The notes under the pieces: generated by a model
What the model was told of the DNA's origin: nothing
The model's input: the letters and a program-made list of their open reading frames with translations, nothing else
Database searches by the model: none
In this document: one piece after another, positions 48,512-64,000 of the stretch
Layout: every line of letters begins with the position of its first letter
Numbering within the stretch: the stretch's first letter is position 1
Made by a program: the position numbers and the translations under genes
From: Brevundimonas albigilva
GTDB lineage: Bacteria > Pseudomonadota > Alphaproteobacteria > Caulobacterales > Caulobacteraceae
NCBI RefSeq assembly: GCF_023503965.1
Contig: NZ_CP097298.1
Span: forward strand, 2,683,001 to 2,747,000
DNA length: 64,000 nucleotides
Reading direction: 5' to 3'

Positions 48512-49723
48512 ATGGATTTCCAACCTTCTGACCGCGCCCGCGAATGGCAGGACCGCGTTCGCCGCTTCCTGGACGAGCAGGTCATTCCTCGCGAAGCCGA
48601 CTATTTCGCCCAGGTGCGCGAGGACGCCGGGCGCCAGCCGCCGGTCATGGAGGAGATGAAGGCCAGGGCGCGCGAGGCGGGCCTGTGGAACATGTTCCTG
48701 CCCGGCGACCACGGCGCGGGCCTGACCAATCTGGAATACGCGCCGCTGGCCGAACTGATGGGCCGTCATCTGTGGTCGGCCGAGGTGTTCAACTGCAACG
48801 CGCCGGACACCGGCAACATGGAGGTGCTGCACCTCTACGGAAACGCCGAGCAGCAGGCGCGCTGGCTGAAGCCGTTGATGGCCGGAGAAATCCGCTCGGC
48901 CTTTCTGATGACCGAGCCCGAGGTCGCCTCGTCAGACGCCACCAACATCCAGACCCGGATCGAGCGCGACGGCGACCACTATGTCATCAACGGCCGCAAG
49001 TGGTGGTCGACCAACATGGGCCATCCGAACGTCGCCATGACCATCGTGATGGGCAAGACCGACCCCGACGCCGCCACCCACGCCCAGCAGTCGCAGATCA
49101 TCGTGCCGGTCGACACGCCCGGCTTCCGCGTCGAGCGAATGCTGTCGGTGTTCGGCTATGACGAAAAGCCGATCGGCCACGCCGAGGTGGTGCTGGAGAA
49201 CGTCCGCGTGCCCGTCGAGAACCTGATCGCCGGCGAGGGCCGCGGCTTCGAGATCGCGCAAGGGCGCCTGGGGCCGGGTCGCATCCACCACTGCATGCGC
49301 GTGATCGGCGCGGCCGAACGCGCGCTGGAACTGATGGTCGAAAGGCTGCTGAACCGCACCGCCTTTAGGAAGCAGCTGGCCGAGCATTCGGTGTGGGAAC
49401 AGCGCGTCGCCGACGCCCGCACCAATATCGAGATGTGCCGCCTGCTGGTGCTGAAGGCGGCGTGGATGATGGACGTGGCCGGGGCGAAGAACGCCCGCTC
49501 CGAGATCGCCCAGATCAAGGTGGCGGCGCCGAAGATGGCGCTGCAGGTCATCGACGACGCCATCCAGGCCTTCGGCGGGGCGGGGGTGTCAGGCGACACG
49601 CCTCTGGCCGAACTTTACGCCGGGGTTCGCACCCTGCGGATCGCCGATGGTCCCGACGAGGTCCACAACCGCACAATCGCGCGCCTGGAATACGCCAAAC
49701 ATGGAGGCAAATCCGCGCGTTGA
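48512..49723 (+). CDS. Acyl-CoA dehydrogenase
   Basis: 403 residues; FAD-dependent first step of beta-oxidation. All three domains present: N-terminal helical ([19 protein letters not shown]), beta domain [17 protein letters not shown], and C-terminal helical with [57 protein letters not shown] is typical of the ACAD10/11-like group. ATG 48512 with AAGAGGA ahead. Frame intact. Confidence 0.94.
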   Translation: MDFQPSDRAREWQDRVRRFLDEQVIPREADYFAQVREDAGRQPPVMEEMKARAREAGLWNMFLPGDHGAGLTNLEYAPLAELMGRHLWSAEVFNCNAPDTGNMEVLHLYGNAEQQARWLKPLMAGEIRSAFLMTEPEVASSDATNIQTRIERDGDHYVINGRKWWSTNMGHPNVAMTIVMGKTDPDAATHAQQSQIIVPVDTPGFRVERMLSVFGYDEKPIGHAEVVLENVRVPVENLIAGEGRGFEIAQGRLGPGRIHHCMRVIGAAERALELMVERLLNRTAFRKQLAEHSVWEQRVADARTNIEMCRLLVLKAAWMMDVAGAKNARSEIAQIKVAAPKMALQVIDDAIQAFGGAGVSGDTPLAELYAGVRTLRIADGPDEVHNRTIARLEYAKHGGKSAR

Positions 49724-49758
49724 CTAAGCTGATCGGGCCGCCCCTCGCCCGTGCGAGG

Positions 49759-49783
49759 GGAACCTGAGCCTTGGCGTGACGTT
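49759..49783 (+). promoter_or_regulatory. EcfG/SigT-type general stress promoter of egtBD
   Basis: GGAAC at 49759-49763, 16 bases, CGTT at 49780-49783: exact. It lies 42 bases before the ATG of the ergothioneine gene. Confidence 0.78.
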
Positions 49784-49825
49784 CGCCTTTTGGACGCGAC
49801 GCCGCGCCGCAGGGAACGCCGCATC

Positions 49826-51988
49826 ATGAACGCACGCTTCGAGCCCGACGCACGGGTGACGGCGGACCTGGCGCGGTTCCGGGCGGTCCGCGCCGCCATG
49901 CCGGCCCTGGCCGAGGGGTTGTCGGCGGAGGATCTTTCGGCCCAGTCGATGGCCGACTGCAGTCCCGGCAAGTGGCATCTGGCGCATACCAGCTGGTTTT
50001 TCGAGGCCATGATCCTGGCCCCCGCCGACCCGGACTATCGTCCGGTCGATCCGCGCTTTCAGCAGCTGTTCAACAGCTATTACGAGGCGCTGGGCGAGCG
50101 GGTGGCGCGCCCCGAACGCGGCCTGATGACCCGACCGTCGCTGGACGAGGTTCTGGCCTATCGCCGCGAGATCGACCGGCGCATGGCCGCCTGGATCGCG
50201 CAGGCGCCGACGGGCGGGCGAGAGCGCTATCTGCTGGAGTTGGGCCTGCACCATGACCAGCAGCATCAGGAGCTGTTCCTGATGGACCTGCTGAACCTGA
50301 TGTCGCGCTCGCCGTTGGACCCGGCGGCCTACGCCCAGGAGCCGCGTCGGCACCCGCCCGAGCCGGCGCGGGGCGGGGCGAGCCGGTTCGAAGGCGGCCT
50401 GATCGATGCGGGTCATGGCGCCCAGGGCTTCGCCTTCGACAACGAAGGGCCGGCGCATCGCGTCTGGCTTGAGCCTTTCGCCCTGGCGCATGACCTGGTC
50501 ACGAACGGCGACTGGATCGCCTTTATCGACGACGGCGGATATCGCCGGCCCGAACTGTGGCTGTCGGACGGTTGGGCCGCCGTGAAGGCCGAGGGTTGGA
50601 CGGCTCCGCTCTACTGGCGGCGGGGGGACGACGGCTGGACCGTGATGGGCCTGACCGGGCGCCGGCCCGTGGACCCTTCGGCGGCGGTCCGTCACGTCAG
50701 CTTCTACGAGGCCGACGCCTACGCCCGCTGGGCGGGCAAGCGATTGCCCAGCGAGTTCGAATGGGAACACGCCGCGACCAGCGCGCCGGAGGCGTTTTCG
50801 AACCTGTCGGGCGAGGTGTGGCAGTGGACGTCCAGCGCCTATGCGCCCTATCCGGGGTTCACGCCCACGCAGGGCACGGCCGCCGAGTACAACGGCAAGT
50901 TCATGGCCAACCAAATGGTCCTGCGCGGCGGCGCCTTCGCCACGCCCGAAGGCCACGACCGGCCGACCTATCGCAACTTCTTCTATCCCTTTCAGAGGTG
51001 GGCCTTCATGGGCGTGAGACTGGCCGAGGATGCGCCCGCCGGGCGCAAGACCGATTTCGAGGACGACACGACGCGGGCCTTCCGCGACGACCTGGTCGAA
51101 GGACTGTCGCGCCCGCAGAAGGCGTTGCCGCCCAAGTGGTTCTACGACGCCGAGGGCTCGCGCCTGTTCGAGCCCATCACCGACCTGCCGGAATACTATC
51201 CGACCCGGCAGGAGACGGCCCTGCTGCGCGAGCGCGCAGACGATCTGGCGACGGCGTTCGGGCCGGGCGCGGTGCTGGTCGAGTTCGGCTCGGGCGCCAG
51301 CGAGAAGACCCGCATCCTGCTGGACGCGGCCCCGGACCTGGGGGCCTATGTGCCGCTGGACATCAGCGAGAGCGCCCTGTTCGAGGCGTCCGAGCGTCTG
51401 CGCCGGGCCTATCCCCGTCTGGAGGTGAGGCCGCTGCTGGGCGATTTCGAGAACCTCGCCCCCCTGCCGGGCGATTTGCCGCGCGGGCGCAGGATCGGCT
51501 TCTTCCCCGGCTCCACGATCGGCAATCTTTCACCCGATGAGGCGGTGCGCTTCCTGGGCGCGGCGCGGCGGATGCTGGGGGAGGGGGCGCTGTTCGTCCT
51601 GGGCGTCGACCTGGTCAAGGACCCGGCCGTCCTGGTGCGCGCCTATGACGACAGCCGAGGCGTGACGGCGGCCTTCAACCGCAATGTCCTGGTCCGCGCC
51701 AACGCCGAGCTCGGCGCCGATTTCGACCTGGACGCGTTCGCCCACCGCGCGGTGTGGAACGCGGAACAGTCGCGGATCGAAATGCACCTTCAGGCCCAGG
51801 CGCCGACCACGGCGCGGGTCGATGGCCGCGCCTTCCGGTTCCAGCAGGGGGAGACCATCCACACCGAGAGTTCGCGCAAGTTCACGCGCGAGGCGGTCGA
51901 AGACATGGCCGCCGAGGCGGGGTGGCGTCTGGTCCGCTTCGACGCCTCCGCCGAGCCCAGCGTGGCCCTGGCGCTGCTGTCCAGCTGA
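49826..51988 (+). CDS. Fused ergothioneine biosynthesis protein EgtB-EgtD
   Basis: 720 residues in one uninterrupted frame. Residues about 1-405 are EgtB: DinB-like domain with HLAHTSWFFE and HHDQQHQEL (iron ligands), then the FGE-sulfatase domain (GEVWQWTSSAY, VLRGGAFATP). Residues about 413-720 are EgtD, the SAM-dependent histidine trimethylase: PPKWFYDAEGSRLFEPITDL, EFGSGASEKTR, FFPGSTIGNL. EgtB oxidatively joins cysteine or gamma-Glu-Cys to hercynine; EgtD makes hercynine. They are normally separate genes. All three plus-strand frames lack a stop for about 380 bases past the junction near 51040, so a single indel cannot explain the fusion. Stress promoter upstream. Confidence 0.9.
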   Translation: MNARFEPDARVTADLARFRAVRAAMPALAEGLSAEDLSAQSMADCSPGKWHLAHTSWFFEAMILAPADPDYRPVDPRFQQLFNSYYEALGERVARPERGLMTRPSLDEVLAYRREIDRRMAAWIAQAPTGGRERYLLELGLHHDQQHQELFLMDLLNLMSRSPLDPAAYAQEPRRHPPEPARGGASRFEGGLIDAGHGAQGFAFDNEGPAHRVWLEPFALAHDLVTNGDWIAFIDDGGYRRPELWLSDGWAAVKAEGWTAPLYWRRGDDGWTVMGLTGRRPVDPSAAVRHVSFYEADAYARWAGKRLPSEFEWEHAATSAPEAFSNLSGEVWQWTSSAYAPYPGFTPTQGTAAEYNGKFMANQMVLRGGAFATPEGHDRPTYRNFFYPFQRWAFMGVRLAEDAPAGRKTDFEDDTTRAFRDDLVEGLSRPQKALPPKWFYDAEGSRLFEPITDLPEYYPTRQETALLRERADDLATAFGPGAVLVEFGSGASEKTRILLDAAPDLGAYVPLDISESALFEASERLRRAYPRLEVRPLLGDFENLAPLPGDLPRGRRIGFFPGSTIGNLSPDEAVRFLGAARRMLGEGALFVLGVDLVKDPAVLVRAYDDSRGVTAAFNRNVLVRANAELGADFDLDAFAHRAVWNAEQSRIEMHLQAQAPTTARVDGRAFRFQQGETIHTESSRKFTREAVEDMAAEAGWRLVRFDASAEPSVALALLSS

Positions 51989-52005
51989 GGCGACGGCCGG
52001 CAAGC

Positions 52006-52040
52006 AAAAAGGGCGGCGCCGAAAGCGCCGCCCTTTCTTT
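52006..52040. terminator. Bidirectional terminator
   Basis: A 9-bp stem GGGCGGCGC (52011-52019)/GCGCCGCCC (52025-52033) is preceded by five A (52006-52010) and followed by TTTCTTT, serving egtBD on one strand and the KGG protein gene on the other. Confidence 0.9.
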
Positions 52041-52057
52041 CGCCAACCAGCGGCGAT

Positions 52058-52285
52058 CTATTCCTGAGGCCGTTGCGGCGCGGCTTGATCTTTGCGCGAG
52101 CCGTGGGAGGCCTCGCCGCCCTTGCGGCCCGCCTGCGCCGCCAGGCTGCGGTCTTGGGAGAAGCTGCGTTTCTCGCTGGGCACGCTTGCGCCGCCCTTGC
52201 GCGCGATCTCACGCTGACGTTCTGGGTCCATCGAAGCGAAGCCTCGCTTCGAGACGCCCGAGCCCCGCGTCGGTTGACCTTCCAT
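52058..52285 (-). CDS. KGG-motif general stress protein
   Basis: 75 residues, polar and Gly/Lys/Arg-rich, with two KGG repeats (EIARKGGASV and AGRKGGEAS), as in the stress-induced KGG/Gsi-like proteins. ATG 52285 follows a GGGAAAGGA ribosome site. A GGAAC-N17-GGTT element upstream suggests the general stress regulon. Disordered; function unknown. Confidence 0.78.
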   Translation of the reverse strand: MEGQPTRGSGVSKRGFASMDPERQREIARKGGASVPSEKRSFSQDRSLAAQAGRKGGEASHGSRKDQAAPQRPQE

Positions 52286-52325
52286 CGGTTGTCCTTTCCC
52301 GCTGCTGTTGCGCTTGTGGGAGATC

Positions 52326-52351
52326 AACCGTTCGGAATCCCGGCCGGTTCC
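52326..52351 (-). promoter_or_regulatory. Probable EcfG-like promoter for the KGG protein
   Basis: On the minus strand GGAAC (52351-52347), 17 bases, GGTT (52329-52326). GTT core kept, first -10 base is G rather than C. 40 bases before the KGG ATG. Confidence 0.5.
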
Positions 52352-52396
52352 GAATGGAACCCAGGTTTTTACTTCCGTCGTCTGAGTGAAGGCTGT

Positions 52397-53373
52397 TCAG
52401 TCTTTCAGGATGATCTTGCCCAGGTGGGCGCCGGCTTCCAGGCGTCGGTGCGCCTCGGCCGCCTGGGACAGGGGCAGGACGGCGTCGATGACGGGGCGGA
52501 ACCGGCCCGCCTCGATCCAGGGCCAGACGGTCGCCTCGATCCGCTGGGCCAACCGCGCCTTCTCGTCGGCAGGGCGGTTCCTGAGGGTCGATCCGGTCAG
52601 CGTCGCGCGCTTGCGCATCAGGGCCATGACGGGGACCTCCAGCGTCCCGCCGTCGAGGGCGGCGATATAGACGATCCGGCCGTCCATCTTCAGGGCGCGA
52701 AGGTTCCGCTCCAGATAGGCGCCGCCGATCATGTCCAGCACCACGTCGGCGCCGCCCATGTCTTCGACGACCGCGCCGAAGTCTTCGGCCTGGACATCGA
52801 TGACGCGGTCCGCGCCCAGCGCCGTCAGAGCCTCGGCCCGCGCCGCGCCCTGCAGGTGCCGACCACGCGCGCGCCGGCCGCCTTGCCCATCTGGATCGCC
52901 GTGACGCCGATGCCGGAGTTGGCGCCGTGCACCAGCAGGGTTTCGCCGGCGGCCAGTCGCCCGTGCTCGAACACATTGGCGAAGACGGTGAAGACCGTCT
53001 CGGGAAGGGCGGCGGCGTCCTCGAACGACAGGCCCGCCGGCAGGGGCAGGGCGTGGCGCGCATCGACCACGGCGTATTCGGCGTAACCCCCGCCGCCCAG
53101 CAGGGCCGTGATCCGATCGCCCGCGCGCCACCGGCCGGCGTCGTTGACCGCCTCGCCCGCTGCCTCAAGGCCCAGGGTTTCGGGAGCGCCGGGCGGCGGC
53201 GGATAGAGGCCGCGCCGTTGCAGCAGGTCGGGCCGGTTGACCCCGGCCGCCCGCACCCGGATCAGCAACTGGCCGTCGGCCGGGACGGGACGGTCCGTAT
53301 CGACCCATTTCAGCGCCTCGGGCGGTCCCTTGCCGCCGTCGACGATGATGGCGTTCATGCGGGTCTGATCCAT
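52397..53373 (-). CDS. Quinone oxidoreductase, zinc-free MDR family (frameshifted)
   Basis: About 325 residues after repair; NADPH-dependent quinone oxidoreductase (PIG3/QOR type). N-terminal catalytic domain VRAAGVNRPDLLQRRGLYPPPPG, ALPETVFTVFANVFE, then NADPH-binding LVHGANSGIGVTAIQMGK. One base is missing at about 52850-52856 (G run): one more G joins VGTCRGAARAEALTALGAD. ATG 53373 with AAGGAG seven bases ahead. Divergent to rpoB with 362 bases between. Confidence 0.9.
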
Positions 53374-53439
53374 GATCGGGCTCCTTGAGGCGGTCTTGGA
53401 GGGTTGTGCCCGTTGGCCGGGGCCGGGACAAATCCCCAA

Positions 53440-53735
53440 AAGACGCTTAACGCGCCGCCGGGGTCTTTATTTCGCCGTGGAAGCGCGTATATGTCCGCGT
53501 TCCGCAACACTCCGCATGAGTCTGCGCGTAAAGCGCCGAGGCCCGGTCCGTCGCCCTCCGACCGGAGCGAAGGCGCGGCTCCTTCCCAAGGGAGCCCAAT
53601 GATTTCAGGCGTCCGGTCCGTTCGCGGGCCGAGGGCAGACGCCGAAAACACTGGTCGCGGACGCCGAACGGCGGACCGTGGCTGCCGCATTTGACGCGTG
53701 GTTTTCCCCGGGCCGCGCGGATTGGGAAAAACTGA
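53440..53735 (+). other. Upstream/leader region of rpoB
   Basis: No gene seen in the 362 bases between the quinone oxidoreductase start and rpoB. Contains several small hairpins, such as GGCTCC (53577-53582)/GGAGCC (53591-53596) and CTCCG/CGGAG around 53556-53567, so a structured rpoB leader is likely. There is no rplL upstream. Confidence 0.55.
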
Positions 53736-57910
<4,175 letters not shown>

Positions 57911-57966
57911 GGCGCAGTTCTCCCTCTGAATACTTTTCGCGGCGGTTGCCGCAGCAAGGAACCAAG

Positions 57967-62162
<4,196 letters not shown>

Positions 62163-62191
62163 TCTCCGGTTTCGGAGCGAAGACCTGAGAA

Positions 62192-62221
62192 GGGCGGCGC
62201 CGGCGACGGCGCCGCCCTTTT
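62192..62221 (+). terminator. Intrinsic terminator after rpoC
   Basis: A perfect 10-bp stem GGGCGGCGCC (62192-62201)/GGCGCCGCCC (62208-62217), loop GGCGAC, then four T. It ends rpoBC transcription; the convergent hypothetical gene stops at 62222. Confidence 0.93.
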
Positions 62222-63019
62222 CTATTGAGGTTCGCGCCCAGGCCCGGAGGCCCCGGGGACCAGCGGCGCGCCAGAGGCCGGCGGGCCGTCGCGGCGGGTG
62301 CGGACGTTGCGCGAGGAGTCGGGCGCAAGCGACGGATCCAGATGCGCGCCGGCGCAGCCCGTGCCGAAGTTGGAGCCGATGCAGTCGGCCGGGCCCACCA
62401 CGCCGACGCCGCCCGACAGCGGACGACGCTGGGCCTCCCACTGCTGCAGCCGGCGGGCGCCCTCGCGGGCGAAGGCGGCGTCGCGCTCGGGATCGCCGGA
62501 GCCGTGGATGGGCGGGGCCGCCGCCGCGCGTTCGCCGAACCGCTGGCGGCAATGTCGCCGTTCGTCCTCGTTCAGCAGTTCGGGCGAGGCGCAGCCGGCG
62601 GCGCCCAGCCGCAGGCTGCGCGACATGGCCCCGCGCCGGTCGGTCGGATCGACCCGCCAGGCCGTGTCCGGGGCAGGGGCGCCGGCGGGGGGCTGGACGG
62701 CCAGGCGCGGCTGGACGGGCGCCGGACGGCCCTCATAGGCGGGATCGGGCCGGCGCGCCTGCGGGGCGGCGTCGTCGCGCGCCCGGCCCTGAATCGGCGC
62801 GTCGGGTTCGGTCGTCGCCACGGGCGGGCGCGGGCGCTCGTCGCGCAGCAGGGGGCGGGGCTGGATTTCCAGCAGGATAAGCGGGGGCTCGGGGCGGGCG
62901 ACCCTGCGCGGCCCCAGGGCGTTCAGCGACAGCGCCAGGATCAGGCCGCCATTGACCGCGACGGCCCCCAGGGCCAGTGCAGCCTTGCGCCTGGTGTCGA
63001 TGCGCCCGTCGCCCGTCAC
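62222..63019 (-). CDS. Hypothetical membrane-anchored proline-rich protein
   Basis: 265 residues from GTG 63019, chosen because GGGAGGGG lies just upstream and the membrane helix (AALALGAVAVNGGLILALSLNAL) then falls near the N-terminus. An ATG at 63160 in the same frame is an alternative. After the helix a long Pro/Arg-rich stretch (periplasm-spanning, TonB-like in composition only), then a C-terminal part with four cysteines (AAGCASPE, RHCRQRF, ADCIGSNFGTGCAG). I know no family. It lies alone between rpoC and rpsL on the opposite strand. Confidence 0.7.
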   Translation of the reverse strand: MTGDGRIDTRRKAALALGAVAVNGGLILALSLNALGPRRVARPEPPLILLEIQPRPLLRDERPRPPVATTEPDAPIQGRARDDAAPQARRPDPAYEGRPAPVQPRLAVQPPAGAPAPDTAWRVDPTDRRGAMSRSLRLGAAGCASPELLNEDERRHCRQRFGERAAAAPPIHGSGDPERDAAFAREGARRLQQWEAQRRPLSGGVGVVGPADCIGSNFGTGCAGAHLDPSLAPDSSRNVRTRRDGPPASGAPLVPGASGPGREPQ

Positions 63020-63143
63020 GCCGCCCCTCCCGGTTCGACGCCAAGCTGGGCGGCAAGCATGGCCGCTTTCAGGCGGCGCGGCGACTTGTTCGCGTCGCGG
63101 CTGTGCGTCGGTCCCCCGAAACGCGGCGGGACGGGGGATGCGC

Positions 63144-63172
63144 TTGACCCGAACGCCCATCGCGCGTAGAAG
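63144..63172 (+). promoter_or_regulatory. Possible housekeeping promoter of the str operon
   Basis: TTGACC at 63144-63149, 17 bases, TAGAAG at 63167-63172. It is the best sigma-70-like pair in the 388-base gap before rpsL and would give a leader of about 230 bases. Confidence 0.4.
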
Positions 63173-63246
63173 CCGCCCACTTTCGAGGCGTGGCCGGTTC
63201 GCCGTCCGCTGAGACGATCACAATCGAACGGACGGCCTGTGCGCCG

Positions 63247-63278
63247 CCGGAACGCCCGAAGCGCGCGTTCCGGTTTTT
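63247..63278 (+). terminator. Terminator-like hairpin in the rpsL leader (possible attenuator)
   Basis: CCGGAACGC (63247-63255)/GCGTTCCGG (63265-63273), a perfect 9-bp stem with a 9-base loop, then five T (63274-63278). It lies 130 bases before rpsL and has no plus-strand gene upstream to terminate. A second inverted repeat, GCCGTCCG (63201-63208)/CGGACGGC (63229-63236), precedes it. Confidence 0.75.
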
Positions 63279-63407
63279 CTGTTTGAGGACAGCGTCTCGG
63301 TCTCGATGACAACCCGGGCGGGGGAATGGTCCCTCGTTCACAAAAGAAGGCGCGGGGCGCCTCGGTCGAAAGACACACGCCCCCCACAGAAGTCGAGACC
63401 TGTCTCA

Positions 63408-63782
63408 ATGCCTACGATCAACCAACTGATCCGCAAGCCGCGCAAGCCCAAGCCCGTCCGCAACAAGGTTCCGGCCCTGGAAGGCTCGCCCCAGCGCCGC
63501 GGCGTCTGCACCCGCGTCTATACGACGACCCCGAAGAAGCCGAACTCGGCTCTGCGTAAGGTCGCCAAGGTGCGCCTGGCCAAGAACGGCTACGAAGCCG
63601 TGTGCTACATCCCCGGCGAAGGCCACAACCTGCAAGAACACTCGGTCGTGCTGATCCGCGGCGGCCGCGTGAAGGACTTGCCGGGCGTTCGCTACCACAT
63701 CCTGCGCGGCGTGCTGGACACGCAAGGCGTCAAGGACCGCAAGCAGCGCCGTTCGCACTACGGCGCCAAGCGTCCGAAGTAA
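63408..63782 (+). CDS. rpsL: 30S ribosomal protein S12
   Basis: 124 residues; decoding-site protein of the small subunit. [17 protein letters not shown] and [15 protein letters not shown] are conserved. Lys43 (E. coli mature Lys42) and the Lys of RVKDLP are wild type, so no streptomycin-resistance substitution is seen. First gene of the str operon, 39 bases before rpsG. No SD-like sequence stands out upstream of ATG 63408. Confidence 0.98.
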   Translation: MPTINQLIRKPRKPKPVRNKVPALEGSPQRRGVCTRVYTTTPKKPNSALRKVAKVRLAKNGYEAVCYIPGEGHNLQEHSVVLIRGGRVKDLPGVRYHILRGVLDTQGVKDRKQRRSHYGAKRPK

Positions 63783-63821
63783 GCCGCCCTGCGCGTCATC
63801 AGATTCTAAGAGGATACATCC

Positions 63822-64000
63822 ATGTCCCGTCGTCACCGCGCCCAGAAGCGTGAAGTCCTGCCGGATCCCAAGTTCGGCGACCTGATCGTCACCAAGTTCA
63901 TGAACTACGTGATGTACGAAGGTAAGAAGGCCGTCGCCGAAAACATCGTTTACGGCGCTTTCGACATCCTGGCCGACAAGAAGAAGGACCAGACCGCGGT
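63822..64000 (+). CDS. rpsG: 30S ribosomal protein S7, N-terminal part
   Basis: The first 59 residues or so of S7 ([20 protein letters not shown]), cut by the window end. S7 starts assembly of the 30S head. AAGAGGA lies 8 bases before ATG 63822. Follows rpsL as in all str operons; fusA and tufA should come next. Confidence 0.97.
   Translation, partial: MSRRHRAQKREVLPDPKFGDLIVTKFMNYVMYEGKKAVAENIVYGAFDILADKKKDQTA

Overview
This 64 kb window is chromosomal DNA of an alphaproteobacterium of the Caulobacteraceae, most likely Brevundimonas. The evidence is a GC content near 68 percent, alphaproteobacterial family members (DUF3035/BamF lipoprotein, DUF4170, DUF6481, HWE histidine kinases) and promoter motifs of the alphaproteobacterial general stress sigma factor. 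The genus is an inference. I see no phage, insertion sequence, CRISPR array or plasmid function; this is core chromosome.

Layout. 1-4.9 kb: central metabolism (fbp, pncA, an adenine/adenosine deaminase, argS). 4.9-8.4 kb: envelope and lipoprotein genes (secreted protein, BamF-like lipoprotein, lspA) behind xseA. 8.4-13.6 kb: two small stress-type genes, purD, trhO, an L,D-transpeptidase and a secreted amidohydrolase. 13.5-19.1 kb: a lipid A/LPS operon msbA - DUF374 acyltransferase - waaA - lpxK, with a tyrosine-phosphatase-like gene starting divergently. 19.1-24.6 kb: small proteins, a J-domain protein, bolA, a hybrid histidine kinase and an ATP-dependent DNA ligase. 24.5-30.2 kb: an ECF sigma/ChrR module with DUF1295, CFA-type methyltransferase and DUF2177 genes on one side and a divergent FAD oxidoreductase plus DUF1365 pair on the other. 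This looks like a photo-oxidative (singlet oxygen) lipid-modification regulon. 30.2-40.8 kb: two SleB-type wall hydrolases, stress lipoprotein, DUF6481, large PAS hybrid kinase, dps, HWE kinase plus receiver. 40.9-52.3 kb: oxidoreductases, tRNA-Lys, Hpt protein, chorismate mutase, fpr, peptidase/amidase, SemiSWEET, SCP2, acyl-CoA dehydrogenase and a fused EgtB-EgtD ergothioneine enzyme. 52.4-64 kb: quinone oxidoreductase, rpoB, rpoC, a hypothetical protein, and the start of the str operon (rpsL, rpsG).

Two regulatory themes run through the window. First, GGAAC-N16-CGTT-type motifs of the EcfG/SigT general stress sigma factor sit in the correct orientation before at least five genes: three small envelope or soluble proteins, the PAS hybrid kinase and egtBD. 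Second, the ECF/ChrR locus carries its own related promoter set.

Quality caveat. About eighteen genes, including the indispensable rpoB, rpoC, waaA and lspA-adjacent xseA, are interrupted by frameshifts that nearly all look like a single missing base in a short C/G run. I read these as sequencing or assembly errors and annotate each such gene as one full-length locus, giving the position of the break.
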